Shown here: positions 16,475 to 25,315 of the stretch, one piece after another
Layout of the letters: the number at the start of each line of letters is the position of its first letter
Numbering within the stretch: the stretch's first letter is position 1
The notes under the pieces: model-generated
What the model saw: the letters and a program-made list of their open reading frames with translations, nothing else
Told to the model about the DNA's origin: nothing
Database searches by the model: none
Assembly (NCBI RefSeq): GCF_011927665.1
Contig: NZ_JAATJA010000001.1
Coordinates: forward strand, 911,019-975,018
Reading direction: 5' to 3'
DNA: 64,000 nucleotides
Source of the DNA: Desulfobaculum xiamenense
Lineage (GTDB): Bacteria > Desulfobacterota > Desulfovibrionia > Desulfovibrionales > Desulfovibrionaceae
Translations under genes and position numbers: made by a program

Positions 16475-17242
16475 CTACTTGCTCACATCCCATTCGCGCT
16501 TCTTGCTGTAGAGGAAGCGCACCAGATCATACTCGAAAAGCGAGCCGTCCTCGTAATACCGGAAAAGAACCTGCTCGCGGAGCGTTATACACTTGAGGCT
16601 GGTATAACTCATCCGGAAGCCCCACGTGTATTCGGGATCGAGCATATCCATGACGGCATCCTCCTCGATCCACACCACGGTTCCGTCCACGGCAAGGCCT
16701 GCGGCGTCGCGAACGTTGGACGGACCAAGCACAGGCAGGACGAGATACGGCCCGCGAGGGACTCCCCATACGGCGAGCGTCTGCCCGAAATCCTCATGCT
16801 GATGGTACAGTCCGCCCGCGTCGGCTACGTCGAACAGACCGCCCACGCCAAGCACGGTGTTCGTCGCGAAGCGTCCGAACGTATTCGCGGCACCCGCGCC
16901 ATCAAGCTGAAGCAGGCAATTCAAAAACGTCGGCAATTCTCCGAGGTTCGAAAAGAAATTCGAGACGCCTCGGCGCACGGGATGAGGCACGATGCGCTCG
17001 TACGTTTCGACCACGGGCATGAGCACGTAGTGGTCGAGCCGCGCGTTGAAATCGTAGATGCGTCGATTCATCCGCTCCCACGGATCATAGACGTAAAAGG
17101 GGCTGTCCGGTGAAATGTCCACCTTTTCAGGCGCGTGTTGCACCGGCGCACGGAAGTCGGTCACCGGGGTTGGGGCCTTCGCCGCGCAGCCGCTAAGCAT
17201 AAGCACGAAAGCGGCAAGAAGAATGGCTGCTCGCATCCTCAT
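16475..17242 (-). CDS. mlaA: MlaA-family outer-membrane lipoprotein (VacJ-like)
   Basis: 255 aa lipoprotein with lipobox LSGC (Cys19). The family core begins YDPWERMNRRIYDFN and includes GVSNFFSNLGELPTFLNCLLQ, NTVLGVGGLFDVA, FGQTLAVWGVPRGPYLVLP and a terminal GFRMSYTSL. MlaA sits in the outer membrane and extracts misplaced phospholipids for return by the Mla pathway; no other mla genes are in the window. Its ATG overlaps the stop of the upstream hydrolase gene, and AAGGAGG precedes it. Confidence 0.9.
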   Translation of the reverse strand: MRMRAAILLAAFVLMLSGCAAKAPTPVTDFRAPVQHAPEKVDISPDSPFYVYDPWERMNRRIYDFNARLDHYVLMPVVETYERIVPHPVRRGVSNFFSNLGELPTFLNCLLQLDGAGAANTFGRFATNTVLGVGGLFDVADAGGLYHQHEDFGQTLAVWGVPRGPYLVLPVLGPSNVRDAAGLAVDGTVVWIEEDAVMDMLDPEYTWGFRMSYTSLKCITLREQVLFRYYEDGSLFEYDLVRFLYSKKREWDVSK

Positions 17243-18531
17243 CGGCGGACCTCCTTCCCGGCCATGATGGCCAGCATGTCCGCCACGTTCTCGCTATACA
17301 TGATGTTTCCGCAATGTCCGCCACGGGGATAGATGATGGCGCGGGAACCGAAGGTCCGGCGCAGGAATTCGACATCGGTGCCGGACAGGATGGGATCGTC
17401 CGCATTGGTTGCCATGTAAATCTTGTCCGAATCTGCAAGGTAGTCCGCGATGCTCTCAAGACTGCTGCGCCGGATGATCTCCTCCGCCGTCAGCGACGGG
17501 TCGCGATGATGCAGGTACGGCGCGAGGAATTCATCAAAATAGTCGCGAAAATCCAGCTTCACCGCCGCAAGGAGATAACTGCGTAGCGGGTCGGACGGTT
17601 CGAGCTGCACGCCGCGCGGAACGATGTATCCGGTTCCGAGGCAGACATCGGTGGCGAAGATGATGTTCGCCGACGACATGCGAAACGACACGCCCACCAG
17701 CACCCGCAGATCCTTCTCCGGAACCGGGCGGTAGTTGTAGAGCCGGTACAGGAAGTCCCCGCCGAAATCGACCTTCTCGCGGCTGGAGTAATACTCGGAA
17801 ACGACGCCGACGAGTCGGCTGACGGTCTCCTCGGTGCTCTCGCCGGACGCAGCCGCGTCATCGAGCAGCGCATCGAGGCGCAGGGCGGAATCATAAAGGC
17901 TGACGGGCGGATTGAGCATGAGCACGCGCCGGAATCCGAAGGCGCCCCTCTCCTCGTCCAGACGGGCCAAAAAAGCCGCCTGCGCACCGCCAAGACTGTA
18001 TCCCGACAGATAGTAGCCCTCCACACGATCGCCAAGATCAAGGTCCTCATCGATGAGCCGAAGGACTCTGTACAGATCCTCCGTATCGTCCACGATGTAA
18101 CCCGGTGCGCGAGACGTCGAGGCGCTGACGATGAAGTTGGGATGCGTTGGGGATGATACGCACACGGCGTGATAGCCCGCAGCGTAGAAGACCTGCTGAA
18201 GGTAGGCGAGCTTCTGGGAATTGTAGCCCGCACCCGTTCCGGCGATAAGGAATATGAGTGGTGCGCGCCCGGACTGGAGCGCTGCGGAATAGCGCAGCGA
18301 GCGGCTATGCCAGAACAGGTCCGGCACCTCGCGCGTATCGACACGCAGGAAGTGACGCAGAGGCATCACGCGCGCCGCCGGCACGTGCATGAGTTCCCCG
18401 GGAGTGCCCACCACGGTGGACACATAGGGGTCATCGAAGGGATAGCCGTAGCCATCGTCCGCAGCGCTGGCCATTGCCTGCGGAAACAACGCAAGGCAGA
18501 CGTACAGTGTCAAAAGGAGTAAACGCTTCAT
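17239..18531 (-). CDS. Periplasmic alpha/beta hydrolase paired with MlaA
   Basis: 430 aa with an N-terminal signal peptide (residues 1-23, ending ALFPQAMASA). Alpha/beta hydrolase features are the oxyanion strand APLIFLIAGTGAG, the nucleophile elbow GYSLGG, and a late catalytic His in PRGGHCGNIMY; an acid near DADDPILSG is likely. The four-base overlap with mlaA indicates coupled translation. An esterase or lipase role in envelope lipid metabolism fits the pairing but the substrate is unknown. Confidence 0.75.
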   Translation of the reverse strand: MKRLLLLTLYVCLALFPQAMASAADDGYGYPFDDPYVSTVVGTPGELMHVPAARVMPLRHFLRVDTREVPDLFWHSRSLRYSAALQSGRAPLIFLIAGTGAGYNSQKLAYLQQVFYAAGYHAVCVSSPTHPNFIVSASTSRAPGYIVDDTEDLYRVLRLIDEDLDLGDRVEGYYLSGYSLGGAQAAFLARLDEERGAFGFRRVLMLNPPVSLYDSALRLDALLDDAAASGESTEETVSRLVGVVSEYYSSREKVDFGGDFLYRLYNYRPVPEKDLRVLVGVSFRMSSANIIFATDVCLGTGYIVPRGVQLEPSDPLRSYLLAAVKLDFRDYFDEFLAPYLHHRDPSLTAEEIIRRSSLESIADYLADSDKIYMATNADDPILSGTDVEFLRRTFGSRAIIYPRGGHCGNIMYSENVADMLAIMAGKEVRR

Positions 18532-18835
18532 TCGGTCATCCGATCCCGGTTGCAGAATAGTGTGTCGCCCATCACGATTCGAAACGCTCTTCGCGCATGA
18601 TCATGACGTTCACTCTGATACGGATTTCACCGCCCACTGTCGAGAGGGGAAGCGAACCGTCATTTTTCCGTCAGCACTCGGCGGCATATCCATGTCGCAT
18701 CGCGGACCGATTCGGCTGCAAGCCAACATCCACGCCATTCGCACGGACTTGGCAAACTCTTTGCTTAAGGAAAGGCGAACCTGATCACACAACGTTTTCA
18801 CATGGATGGCGCAGCACCAGCCAAGGAGGACTTTC
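18532..18835. other. Divergent intergenic region
   Basis: About 300 bases between the hydrolase gene (minus) and the YbjQ-like gene (plus). It must hold both promoters. I see no convincing gene; short frames here have unlike codon use and no features. Confidence 0.5.
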
Positions 18836-19156
18836 ATGATTTCCCTGCTCAAGAAACCCCACGCCGAGAATCCCAAGCCGGACAATATTTCCATCGCCAA
18901 GGACCTCTTCATCTCCGGCAAGTTCCCGGTCGTCACCACGAAGGACATTCCGGCCAAGACGGTCAAGCGCGTCATCGGGCTGGCCGCATATCGCGGATAC
19001 GACATGGAGCAGGCCTTCTACGGCATGATCACCCGGGCAATCTCCAACGGAGCAAACGCCATCGTGGGCTACAGGGAAAACGTGGCCTTCCATCCCGATG
19101 GCAGCAAGTACATCTCCTGCTACGGCACAGCCGTTCGGCAGATAGACGAAAAGTAG
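18836..19156 (+). CDS. YbjQ-like (heavy-metal-binding domain family) protein
   Basis: 106 aa starting MISLLKKPHAENPK, with AAGGAGG well placed before the ATG at 18836. The segment RGYDMEQAFYGMITRAISNGANAIVGYR resembles the conserved helix and glycine turn of YbjQ/UPF0145-type proteins, which form small pentameric assemblies of unknown function. The C-terminus YISCYGTAV fits the last strand. The call is by resemblance and moderately sure. Single-gene unit. Confidence 0.55.
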   Translation: MISLLKKPHAENPKPDNISIAKDLFISGKFPVVTTKDIPAKTVKRVIGLAAYRGYDMEQAFYGMITRAISNGANAIVGYRENVAFHPDGSKYISCYGTAVRQIDEK

Positions 19157-19190
19157 AAGCCTTCCGACCTGCGCCGGAACATCGCATCAC

Positions 19191-19220
19191 ACGGGGAGCG
19201 CGGCCCAGCCGCCTCCCCGT
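19191..19220. terminator. Possible bidirectional terminator
   Basis: Inverted repeat ACGGGGAG (19191-19198) and CTCCCCGT (19213-19220) around a GC-rich loop that can pair further, between two convergent genes. No T-run follows, so the call is tentative. Confidence 0.4.
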
Positions 19221-19271
19221 TCGCGACGTGCCCCGGCCCGCCCATTCCGCCATGGCCGCCCTTCCGCGGCG

Positions 19272-19796
19272 TCACTTCATGGCCAGCGCAAGGATGTCCC
19301 GATACACCTTGTACCCGGCATAGGGCATGATGTCGTGCCCACGCACGTCCACACCCTCCAGCACTATCGCCTCCAGCGCTCTTCCGTCCACGTCCACCTG
19401 CGTCAGCCGGAGCCGAAACACGATCTCGGAAACGACTTCCTCCGCCAGCAGCAAATTCCGGGCATCATAGCGGAAGCGCCCGCCTCCCTGATAATTGATC
19501 TGCGCCGCGTCGCTCCGGCTTCGGATGAAGGTCTCGAAATCGGCGAAGGTCAGATGCCTGGCGCGTTTCAGAAGCGCGTCCTCCTGCTGCCCTTCCTTGA
19601 CAAGCTTGAGTACGGCCAACCGCATGTCGCGGGCATCCCTGAGCAGAAAGAGCTTCCCGCGCAACGCAGTGAGCGGATCGGCCGACGCGGCGGGCGTCGC
19701 CTTGCCGGGCGTGGTGCGTGCCGCATTGCAGCCCATAACCACGCACAGGGCAGTCACACAGACGACGAACGCCGCAATCCTCGCAATGGCAGTCAT
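19272..19796 (-). CDS. Hypothetical lipoprotein, 174 aa
   Basis: Signal peptide with lipobox VMGC (Cys23), then an Ala/Thr-rich linker and a mixed helical domain. Features include LRDARDMRLAVLKL and a C-terminal YAGYKVYRDILALAMK. No recognised family. It is probably anchored in an envelope membrane. It stands alone between convergent and unrelated genes. Confidence 0.65.
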   Translation of the reverse strand: MTAIARIAAFVVCVTALCVVMGCNAARTTPGKATPAASADPLTALRGKLFLLRDARDMRLAVLKLVKEGQQEDALLKRARHLTFADFETFIRSRSDAAQINYQGGGRFRYDARNLLLAEEVVSEIVFRLRLTQVDVDGRALEAIVLEGVDVRGHDIMPYAGYKVYRDILALAMK

Positions 19797-19930
19797 GCAG
19801 ATTCCTCCGGATTGGTTCTCCTGTCATTCTCTGCATATACCGTCACAGACTTTTTTGCAAAGGGCATAGCGACGCGGCGCGTCACTCTTCCCCAAAGCAC
19901 GCCCGCGATACGTTCCTTCCACGTGGCCCA

Positions 19931-19972
19931 AGAAAAACAAACGGCGGACAAACCGGATGGTTCGCCCGCCGC
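19931..19972 (-). terminator. Terminator of the binding protein-kinase operon
   Basis: A 12-bp stem (19943-19954 with 19959-19970) containing one mismatch and a 4-base loop is followed on the minus strand by TTTGTTTTTC. Confidence 0.85.
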
Positions 19973-20024
19973 AAAATTCCCTTCACGCTCGGATGACACA
20001 GGGCATTTCGCCACCGTTGAGGGC

Positions 20025-21461
20025 TCAACCGTCGGCATCGACGAACTGGAGAGGGAATCGCGCAGTCAACCGCACGCCCTGTGCCGACGACACCTCGAAA
20101 CTGCCGCCAAAGGCATGTGCGCGCTCGCGCATGTTTGCCAAGCCGTATCCCGCTCTGGCCCCCTGCTCCACGTCGAATCCGCACCCATCATCAAAAACGA
20201 TGAGCGTCAATTCGTCCTCGTCGATCTCCAGCACCACGTCCGCATGGCGTGCGCCGCTGTGTCTGACGATATTGTTGAGCGCCTCCTGCACGATACGATA
20301 CAGCGTGCCCTTGAGATCCTCAGGGATGCGCGCCTCGTCGCCCGGCATATCCAAGGAGATGTCCAGGCCATGCGCCTTGCGTATCTGCCGGCACTTCCAG
20401 CGCAGTGTGGACAACAGGCCAATCTCGTCGAGCATGGCCGGACGCAAATCCATGACCAAACGACGGATTTCCTCAAGCACCTTAAGGAGATAGTCGTTGA
20501 CGGCCGTGATCGAGCGCCCCACCTCGATCTCAGAGGGCGACAGCGCATGGACGAGGTTGCCCAGATGCAAACGGATGGCGGTGAGGTCCTGACAGATGCC
20601 GTCGTGCAGTTCCCGGCCGATGCGTATCCGCTCGCGCTCGCCCGCCGCGAAAACGGCACGCTGGGCATCGCGCAGCGAGGCCTCGGCCTTCTTGCGCACC
20701 TGCACCTCGCGCTGCAATTCGTCACGGGAAACCGTCACATCACGCAGGCTGCGCGACATTTCGTTGAAGGCTCGGGCCAACGCACCCACTTCATCCGCCG
20801 AAGCAGGAACGGGCACCTCGCAGCCGAGTTCGCCATCACGTAGCCGGACGACGCCTCGGTGTACAACCTCAAGCGGGGCAAGAATCCCTCGACTCAGAAA
20901 ACGCAGCCAAATGCAAAACATGACCACGGCCACCACGACGATGCCCAAGAGCACGAGGTTGCGCGTGCGCTGCACATCGCCGATCTCGCGCACGGCCTCC
21001 GAGGACACCTTCTTGGCGTTGGCCTCCACGGAAACGAGCACCACGGTGAAATGGGCGAGCAGATTGGCCCGCGCCGCGACAAGCTCCCGGCTTTCGCTCT
21101 GCTGAACCTGCTTCGAAACGCTCACGAACTCGTCAAAAAGACCCTCGGCCTTGATGAACTCACGCATGAATCTGTCAAGGCCGGGGGTTTTCGGGTAGAC
21201 GCTCACAAACGTCGCGATCTCGCGGTTGAGGCTTTCCCAGCGCCTGGTCCACTGGGTTTCAAGGCGCGAAGCATTCGATCCGTCAAACTCGTTGGCGAGC
21301 AGGTTGAGCTCCGTCACGCCGCTGAGTATCGCGTAGGCCCCCTGACTCCTGCAAAGCGCAAGACCGATACCACGTTCGGCCCAGTACAGACATGCCGAGG
21401 CCAACGCGATGAGCAGCGCCGTTCCCAGCGCCAGAAGCCGCAGTTTGGATCGAATGCTCAT
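20025..21461 (-). CDS. NarX-type sensor histidine kinase
   Basis: 478 aa. A membrane helix at 8-27, an extracytoplasmic helical domain (about 28-168), a second helix (168-187) and a HAMP linker (188-242) lead to a HisKA_3 dimerisation domain with phospho-acceptor His286 in GRELHDGICQD and a HATPase domain (LNNIVRHSGA; FDDGCGF; GYGLANMRERA). The HisKA_3 type pairs with LuxR/NarL regulators, and one lies divergently at 22966. It starts four bases after the stop of the binding-protein gene and forms one operon with it, so the binding protein probably supplies the signal. Confidence 0.92.
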   Translation of the reverse strand: MSIRSKLRLLALGTALLIALASACLYWAERGIGLALCRSQGAYAILSGVTELNLLANEFDGSNASRLETQWTRRWESLNREIATFVSVYPKTPGLDRFMREFIKAEGLFDEFVSVSKQVQQSESRELVAARANLLAHFTVVLVSVEANAKKVSSEAVREIGDVQRTRNLVLLGIVVVAVVMFCIWLRFLSRGILAPLEVVHRGVVRLRDGELGCEVPVPASADEVGALARAFNEMSRSLRDVTVSRDELQREVQVRKKAEASLRDAQRAVFAAGERERIRIGRELHDGICQDLTAIRLHLGNLVHALSPSEIEVGRSITAVNDYLLKVLEEIRRLVMDLRPAMLDEIGLLSTLRWKCRQIRKAHGLDISLDMPGDEARIPEDLKGTLYRIVQEALNNIVRHSGARHADVVLEIDEDELTLIVFDDGCGFDVEQGARAGYGLANMRERAHAFGGSFEVSSAQGVRLTARFPLQFVDADG

Positions 21462-21464
21462 TCT

Positions 21465-22445
21465 CTAGCGAATAATGGTCACGCTTTCGGGAAAGACCTT
21501 CTCCAGCGGGTGGTAGTCGACGATGTCCAGCATGTTCCGGGGCGTCTTGCGCTCCACAAGCTCGCTCTCGATGGCCCACATCTCGACATTTTCGAGATTG
21601 AGCAGAACGCTCTGCTCAAGGGAGAGGTTGAAATCGGCCTCGTTGCGCAGGAAAGCGAGCGTCGACTCGTAGGACAGATGACGCATGTCGGCAATGATCC
21701 GGCTCGCCTCCTCCTGATGGTCCGCAATCCACAACTCCGCCTTGCGGATGCCTCGGAACAGCCCCTCAATGACCTTCGGCTCGTTGGCGATCATGTCCCG
21801 CCGGGCCATCAGGGGAACGAGCTTGCGATCAAGCTTGGGGTTGCCGAAAATGATGGCGTCGTCCCCGAGTGCGCTCTTTGCCTGATCGAACGGCGTGCCG
21901 TGCTGGCACATGGCATCGATCTCGCCTGCGACGAGGGCTTCGGGCAACTGCTTCTTCTTGAGGTAGACGACCTTCACGTCCCGAGGCGACACGCCGTTAT
22001 GAATCAGGAACTTATGAAGGTAATAGTGCGCCGTCGTTCCGCGAACGGTGCCAATGCGCTTGCCCCGCAGGTCGGCAGGCTGGGCGATGCCAGCGCTCTT
22101 GCGGCACAGGACCTTGGTCTGGCTGTCCGACGTGGAAAGCGTGGCGATGAAGGCAAATCGGGACGGATCGAAATCCGTCAGCACGACGCCCACCCGGTTG
22201 GTGGACACGAAATCGGCCTCCCCGGCAAGAAAGCCCTCCAGCGCGGCCGAACCGTTGCGATAGATACGAAGCTCCGCGTCAATATCGTTTTCTGCGAGGT
22301 ATCCCTTGGCGATGGCGACGCAGACGGCTCCGTCCATGGCGCCGGATCCGCCGGAGATGACGACCTTGCGCGGCTGCGCATCGGCCGAACCGGCAAGTAG
22401 CCCGACAATCATGATTGCGAGACAAAGAATTCCTGTACGATGCAT
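21465..22445 (-). CDS. Periplasmic NMT1/SsuA-like substrate-binding protein
   Basis: 326 aa with a cleavable signal peptide (ends GSADA). The type II binding-protein fold is recognisable: VVISGGSGAMDGAVCVAIAKGYL, GEADFVSTNR, DLRGKRIGTVRGTTAHYYL and VAGEIDAMC. Such proteins normally feed ABC importers of sulfonates or pyrimidines, but no permease or ATPase gene is adjacent. Its operon partner is a histidine kinase, so it more likely acts as a ligand sensor. The ligand cannot be told from sequence. Confidence 0.85.
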   Translation of the reverse strand: MHRTGILCLAIMIVGLLAGSADAQPRKVVISGGSGAMDGAVCVAIAKGYLAENDIDAELRIYRNGSAALEGFLAGEADFVSTNRVGVVLTDFDPSRFAFIATLSTSDSQTKVLCRKSAGIAQPADLRGKRIGTVRGTTAHYYLHKFLIHNGVSPRDVKVVYLKKKQLPEALVAGEIDAMCQHGTPFDQAKSALGDDAIIFGNPKLDRKLVPLMARRDMIANEPKVIEGLFRGIRKAELWIADHQEEASRIIADMRHLSYESTLAFLRNEADFNLSLEQSVLLNLENVEMWAIESELVERKTPRNMLDIVDYHPLEKVFPESVTIIR

Positions 22446-22730
22446 ACGTCCCTCCGTAAGGACAGTTTATTTTATGAGGGTCGATACACCAAACATAACG
22501 GCCTTTCAATCCGCATGAATCATTGCATTTCTCTCATTGGCACACTTCGGTGCCAACCATGCGTCCCACGTTTTATGCGGGTTCCCACCACTTTCCGGGG
22601 CAAACCCTACCTTTAATTTCTCAAAACCCTACCATGAAAAGGAGGGGCACCTGCATTTACACGAGGCCATTCGGCTCGTATTCACTGTACATAGATTGTA
22701 AACAACTTTACATATTCTTTGGGGGGGACT
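22446..22730. promoter_or_regulatory. Divergent promoter region with an inverted repeat
   Basis: About 285 bases between the binding protein-kinase operon (minus) and the Cys-rich ORF and regulator (plus). It contains the 7-bp inverted repeat TTGGCAC (22537-22543) and GTGCCAA (22550-22556), a candidate operator for the NarL-type regulator. A strong AT-rich stretch with G7 precedes the plus-strand ORF. Confidence 0.45.
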
Positions 22731-23015
22731 ATGTCGTTCGGAGATATCATCGTTGCGTGGTTTCGTGAACAGGAAAGGCTTGGAAAAATTCCAGCAACGC
22801 TGGCACAACGCTGCGAGCTCTGTCAGGATCTGTGCAGTTCCACAGACTCCCTCTGCGACGCCATACACTCGGCAAAGGACGTGACGCCGCTTCGCCTTCT
22901 GGCAGCGCATTTCGGATACGCCCTGCAACCGTTCGAGGACAAGGTCGTCGCACATCCATCCGGCCATGATTCCGGAGATACAAGTGAAGGAATGCACCAG
23001 AATATTCATTGCTGA
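22731..23015 (+). CDS. Cys-rich small protein upstream of the response regulator
   Basis: 94 aa starting MSFGDIIVAWFREQERLGK. The central segment RCELCQDLCSSTDSLC has four cysteines spaced CxxCxxxCx6C, which could bind metal or an Fe-S cluster. The stop overlaps the start of the response regulator by 30-50 bases, so translation may be coupled. A G-rich run before the ATG is an imperfect ribosome-binding site. I know no family; it may be a small sensor or a chance frame, though codon use looks like a gene. Confidence 0.5.
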   Translation: MSFGDIIVAWFREQERLGKIPATLAQRCELCQDLCSSTDSLCDAIHSAKDVTPLRLLAAHFGYALQPFEDKVVAHPSGHDSGDTSEGMHQNIHC

Positions 23016-23637
23016 AGACCATACGCTTCTTCGCGACGGACTCAAGGTCCTCATCAGCGCGAATCCGGACTGGATCGTCGTTGGTGAAGCCTCCGACGGA
23101 ATCGAGACGCTGGAGCAAATCCGCACCTTGGATGTGGATTTGCTCCTCATCGATCTGACCATGCCGCGCATGAGCGGCGTACGGGTCATCGAAGAGTTGC
23201 GCAAGACTCTTCCGAAGCTGCGCATTCTCGTCCTCACCGCGCACAGCGACGAGGAATTCGTCTACTCCGCGCTACGTGCCGGGGCAGATGGCTATGTGGT
23301 CAAGGACTCCACCAACGAGGATCTTGCCACCGCCATCAACAGCGTCATGAACGGCAAGAGCTACCTCAGCCCCACGGTGTCGATGGACGTCATTCACGGC
23401 TATCTGGACGGTCGCAACACCGCCGCCCCCACGAACAAGCTGGACAGCCTCACCCATCGCGAGCGCGACGTGCTGCAACTTGTCGTGGATGGTCACAGTA
23501 ACGCGGAGATTTCCAACCTGCTGTTCATCAGCATCAAGACCGTGGAAAAGCACAAGACCAACATCATGCGCAAACTCGATGCCGCCAATCAGCACGACCT
23601 GCGCAGGCTCGCCCGCGAAACGCCCTTCGTCTTCTAA
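22966..23637 (+). CDS. NarL/LuxR-type response regulator
   Basis: 223 aa. The receiver domain (about 10-130) has the acidic pair in IAEDHTLL, phospho-acceptor Asp63 in LLIDLTMPRMSG, Thr in VLTAHS and Lys in YVVKDS. The LuxR HTH (about 155-218) reads LTHRERDVLQLVVDG and SIKTVEKHKTNIMRKL. A GTG at 22984 with CCGGAG six bases upstream is an alternative start and perhaps better than the ATG at 22966. Its partner should be the divergent NarX-type kinase at 20025-21461. Confidence 0.92.
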   Translation: MIPEIQVKECTRIFIAEDHTLLRDGLKVLISANPDWIVVGEASDGIETLEQIRTLDVDLLLIDLTMPRMSGVRVIEELRKTLPKLRILVLTAHSDEEFVYSALRAGADGYVVKDSTNEDLATAINSVMNGKSYLSPTVSMDVIHGYLDGRNTAAPTNKLDSLTHRERDVLQLVVDGHSNAEISNLLFISIKTVEKHKTNIMRKLDAANQHDLRRLARETPFVF

Positions 23638-23654
23638 GACGGCAGCATCTTGAA

Positions 23655-23702
23655 AAAATAAAGACCGCCGACATGCGCTACGCACATCGGCGGTCTTTTT
23701 CC
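23655..23702. terminator. Bidirectional terminator between the regulator gene and the tail module
   Basis: Stem AAAGACCGCCGA (23660-23671) with TCGGCGGTCTTT (23687-23698), TTTTT on the plus side and TATTTTTT on the minus side. It ends both the regulator gene and the long minus-strand tail operon. Confidence 0.92.
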
Positions 23703-23725
23703 GTCCTCGTTCCAATGCCTGAACA

Positions 23726-24724
23726 TCACACGCACTCGGCATCCAGCGAGGTCACGTACCCCCCGCTGCCCAGCCGATGCTCGGCCCGAGCGATGCTCCA
23801 CGTCCCGTTCACGCCATCGCGGAATCCGCTCAATTCCACGCGGCATTCGGCACGCAAGGCAGGGTCGCCCGGAAGCGTCAGGGAAAGCGTCCGCTTACCG
23901 CTGGAAAACGAGTCGAGCTTCGCACGCGCAGCCTGCTGCGCGGCCTCCCGCGAAGGGTGGGAATGTCTGATGCGAAAGACAGGCTCCCCCTCCCCCACGC
24001 ATTCCTCCACATCCTGCGCGGTGGCGACGTCCCGCCATGTCGCCACCACACTGCGATAATTCTCGCGCCCGGAAATGCTGACGGACCAATTCGTCACATC
24101 CCGCGGCGTCAGCGGCAGTGTCGGCAGTTCCTGCCCGCTGGCCGATAGTCCCTCTCCCTTCCGGACGAAGACGAGCGCCCCACCGTTGGCCTTGGCCACT
24201 GCGCCAAGCCCGGCAGCCACGCGCGTCAGCAGATTCATGCTACTTTCGTTGATCTGATCGAGATGCGAGAGCATGACACGGTCAAGCGCGTCGGCAATGG
24301 CCGCAACGAGTCCATGTTCGGCGGCGATGCACCTGACTAGTTCGCCTACGGATTGCGGCAGCCACGAACGCGTCCGCTGGGTCTGCAACTCGCTGAAGTT
24401 CTCGCTCTTCTCGAATGGTGCGCCGTTCGCCTTGATGCTCATGGAATCCGGCGGCCCACCGATGGTGATGCCATCCACCACGTACAGCCCCATGAATTGC
24501 ACCCGCGTCCCGTAGCCCAGCCACACCCGCAATTCTGCCCCGGTGGGCGGAAGCAGAATGTGCGGCGCGACGTCGGCAAGCGTAAGGCTCAACGCGTCGG
24601 ACTGCATCCCCGCCTCATCCATGACGGACAGGGACACCAGCCGCTCGCGCAGCACTCTGGTTATATCCTTGCCGTCCGCTTCGATGCGAAATGTCGGCGC
24701 GTGCCGATCAGGATCTAATCCCAC
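23726..24724 (-). CDS. Phage late control/tail hub protein, P2 gpD-like
   Basis: 332 aa; features include RVWLGYGTRVQFMGLYVVDGI, LVFVRKGEG and GRENYRSVVATWRD, as in the gpD/gp27-type hub that sits under the baseplate and joins the spike. GTG start at 24724, preceded by GGAGGGGG, overlapping the gpX-like gene by 10 bases. Last gene of the tail operon, followed by a terminator. In P2 the name late control reflects older genetics; the structural role is the hub. Confidence 0.85.
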   Translation of the reverse strand: MGLDPDRHAPTFRIEADGKDITRVLRERLVSLSVMDEAGMQSDALSLTLADVAPHILLPPTGAELRVWLGYGTRVQFMGLYVVDGITIGGPPDSMSIKANGAPFEKSENFSELQTQRTRSWLPQSVGELVRCIAAEHGLVAAIADALDRVMLSHLDQINESSMNLLTRVAAGLGAVAKANGGALVFVRKGEGLSASGQELPTLPLTPRDVTNWSVSISGRENYRSVVATWRDVATAQDVEECVGEGEPVFRIRHSHPSREAAQQAARAKLDSFSSGKRTLSLTLPGDPALRAECRVELSGFRDGVNGTWSIARAEHRLGSGGYVTSLDAECV

Positions 24725-24924
24725 AGGGTCACCCCCTCCTCGATCGCGTGCGGCTCGGAAATCTCCGGCAATACGATGACCAGCCCCGCCGACAGCACCG
24801 GTCCGAAGGCCGCAAGGCCGGGGTTGGCGTCGAGCACGGTCTCCACCACGTCCGCCGTGCGCCCGTAGTGCCGCTGACAGATGAGGTCCAGCATGTCGCC
24901 ATCCTTGGTGCGGTAGCGAATCAT
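24715..24924 (-). CDS. Tail protein X, P2 gpX-like
   Basis: 69 aa LysM-like small protein: MIRYRTKDGDMLDLICQRHY with VLDANPGLA and a final PHAIEEGVTLWD. It belongs to the small tail proteins beside gpD and probably helps tube-hub attachment. The ATG at 24924 overlaps the upstream stop (TGATG), and GGGAGG precedes it. Confidence 0.85.
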   Translation of the reverse strand: MIRYRTKDGDMLDLICQRHYGRTADVVETVLDANPGLAAFGPVLSAGLVIVLPEISEPHAIEEGVTLWD

Positions 24925-25313
24925 CACACCCTCCCGAAATAGCGCAGGTTCAGGGTGAACTCCACGGTCCGCGGCACGCCGTCGTTAAACAGCACGCCAT
25001 GCGTCTCGGCCACGCTCAAAATGACCCAACGCCCCAGCACATTCCCGCGCCCGTCCACAAGGAGCAGCGGTGTGCCGCGCCCGGCCTCACGCCGCATGTC
25101 CGCCACCTGCCCCAGCCCACCACGGAAATGCGGATGAATCACGCCGGAAAGGGAGACCGTCTCGTCGCCCGGACCAAGATACTGCAAGGCGGCCTCGCGC
25201 CCGTGGCGCTCCTGCGCCGCCCAGCGATAGGCGGCCGAACGCTCGAAGCGCCCATACGCCGCAGTATCCACGGAAAACGAATACCGCCCGAGTTTCATCA
25301 TTATCTTCGTCAT
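24924..25313 (-). CDS. Tail protein, P2 gpU-like
   Basis: 129 aa. Features are YRWAAQERHGREAALQYLGPG, LSGVIHPHFRGG and a terminal LNLRYFGRV, typical of gpU, which helps end-capping and tube assembly. The ATG at 25313 follows the tape-measure stop by two bases. Confidence 0.85.
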   Translation of the reverse strand: MTKIMMKLGRYSFSVDTAAYGRFERSAAYRWAAQERHGREAALQYLGPGDETVSLSGVIHPHFRGGLGQVADMRREAGRGTPLLLVDGRGNVLGRWVILSVAETHGVLFNDGVPRTVEFTLNLRYFGRV

Positions 25314-25315
25314 GG

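Noticed and set aside
22530-22560. Possible sigma-54 promoter in the divergent signalling region
   Set aside because: TGGCAC is present but the second element is one base off and reads GTGC rather than TTGC. Better read as an inverted repeat.
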